This document shows, in pieces, positions 9,542-10,384 of a stretch of DNA of 10,384 bases; within the stretch, counting starts at the first letter, position 1; every line of letters starts with the position of its first letter. Location: NCBI GenBank assembly GCA_015904045.1, contig JABMDG010000008.1:13903-24286 (forward strand), given 5' to 3'. Source of the DNA: Nitrospira sp. (lineage in GTDB: Bacteria; Nitrospirota; Nitrospiria; Nitrospirales; Nitrospiraceae). The notes beneath the pieces were generated by a model. It was given only the letters and a program-made list of their open reading frames with translations, was not told the origin of the DNA and did no database searches. The translations under genes were made by a program, and so were the position numbers.

Positions 9542-10384
9542 CTATCGCTCCGACGATCCAGCCTCGAACACGACTCGTCCCCCCACAATGGTGGTCTTCA
9601 CCTGGCCCTTGACCTTCCAGCCGGCAAAGGGCGTATTGCGGCTCTTCGAACGGAACTTGCTCGGATCAACCTCCCATTGGGCAGACGGATCGACAATTGC
9701 CACATCGGCATCCGCGCCGACCGCCAACGTCCCCTTCTTCAGTCCGAACGCCGCCGCCGGGCCGCAGGTGAGCTTTGCCACCGCCTGTTCCAGCGACAAC
9801 ACGCCTTCTTCGACCAAACCCAGCGTCAACGAGAGCGCGGTCTCCAATCCAACGATTCCGAACGGAGCCTCGGTAAAGTCCTGTTGCTTTTCCTGTGTGG
9901 CGTGGGGCGCATGGTCGGTCGCAATGACATCAATCGTCCCATCGCGTAAGCCATCCTTGATCGCGTGCACATCATCCCACGTCCGCAGCGGCGGATTCAT
10001 CTTCGCATGGGTATTGTACCCACGGACCACCTCTTCGGTCAGCGTAAAGTGATGGGGACAGGCTTCCGCCGTCACCGCAATTCCCCTCGCCTTGGCCTCC
10101 CGCACCATTCGGACCGACCCGGCCGTGCTGATATGTGCAAGATGGAGCCGTGCGCCCGTCAGTTCGGACAGGGATAGATTCCGCGCGACCATGACATCTT
10201 CCGCGGCCGCCGGAATGCCGGGCAATCCCAGCTCGGTCGAGATGAGTCCTTCGTTCATGCAGCCGCCTTCCGCCAGATGCAGATCCTCGCAATGATCGAC
10301 GACCGTGAGGTCGAAGGCCCGCGCATATTCCATGGCCCGGCGCATGACTAAACTGTTCATCACCGGCCGGCCGTCGTCGGAAAT
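9542..10384 (-). CDS. pyrC: Dihydroorotase, C-terminal part (cut by the window edge)
   Basis: Dihydroorotase closes carbamoyl aspartate to dihydroorotate, the third step of pyrimidine synthesis. The 280 visible residues are the C-terminal two thirds of a bacterial class I enzyme of usual length near 430. The frame stays open to the right edge, where it reads ISDDGRPV, a conserved block of the family. A start codon called near 10363 is therefore false; the GTG there is an internal valine. Metal-site and active-site motifs visible are VDHCEDL, LAHISTAGS and TDHAPH, which hold the remaining His and Asp ligands. The HxH motif lies outside the window. The C-terminal segment with ADVAIVDP and NTPFAGWKVKGQV is typical of the amidohydrolase fold. 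The stop is four bases from the GTG start of the next gene. Confidence 0.96.
   Translation of the reverse strand: MSDDGRPVMNSLVMRRAMEYARAFDLTVVDHCEDLHLAEGGCMNEGLISTELGLPGIPAAAEDVMVARNLSLSELTGARLHLAHISTAGSVRMVREAKARGIAVTAEACPHHFTLTEEVVRGYNTHAKMNPPLRTWDDVHAIKDGLRDGTIDVIATDHAPHATQEKQQDFTEAPFGIVGLETALSLTLGLVEEGVLSLEQAVAKLTCGPAAAFGLKKGTLAVGADADVAIVDPSAQWEVDPSKFRSKSRNTPFAGWKVKGQVKTTIVGGRVVFEAGSSER

Overview
The window looks like part of a GC-rich, Gram-negative-type bacterial chromosome. Two lipoprotein-type proteases and gene products close to those of Nitrospira and its relatives make Nitrospirota a reasonable guess. This comes from recognising the sequences and is not proven.

Layout: the left 1.15 kb lies on the + strand. 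It holds about 310 bases with no convincing gene but with a good hairpin and a promoter-like sequence, then one FkbM-family methyltransferase gene (311-1153). A 136-base convergent gap with two small stem-loops follows. From 1290 to the right edge everything lies on the - strand, in one tight array read right to left: pyrC (cut by the window edge), a four-helix DUF4149-like membrane protein, carA, sppA, an M48 metalloprotease lipoprotein, carB, greA and a DUF62 S-adenosylmethionine hydrolase-type gene. Genes overlap by 4-8 bases or lie 33 bases or less apart, so the array is probably one transcription unit whose promoter lies beyond base 10384.

How the genes work together: CarA and CarB form carbamoyl-phosphate synthetase, and PyrC acts two steps later in de novo pyrimidine synthesis. 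The operon is therefore at heart a pyrimidine operon. The unusual part is what shares it: two predicted exported lipoprotein proteases sit between carA and carB, a membrane protein sits between pyrC and carA, and a transcript-cleavage factor (GreA) and a SAM-consuming enzyme follow carB. The most notable protein-level oddity is the DUF62 protein, which appears to have Asp where the family's catalytic His normally stands. I see no CRISPR array, RNA gene, transposon or clear new defence system here.
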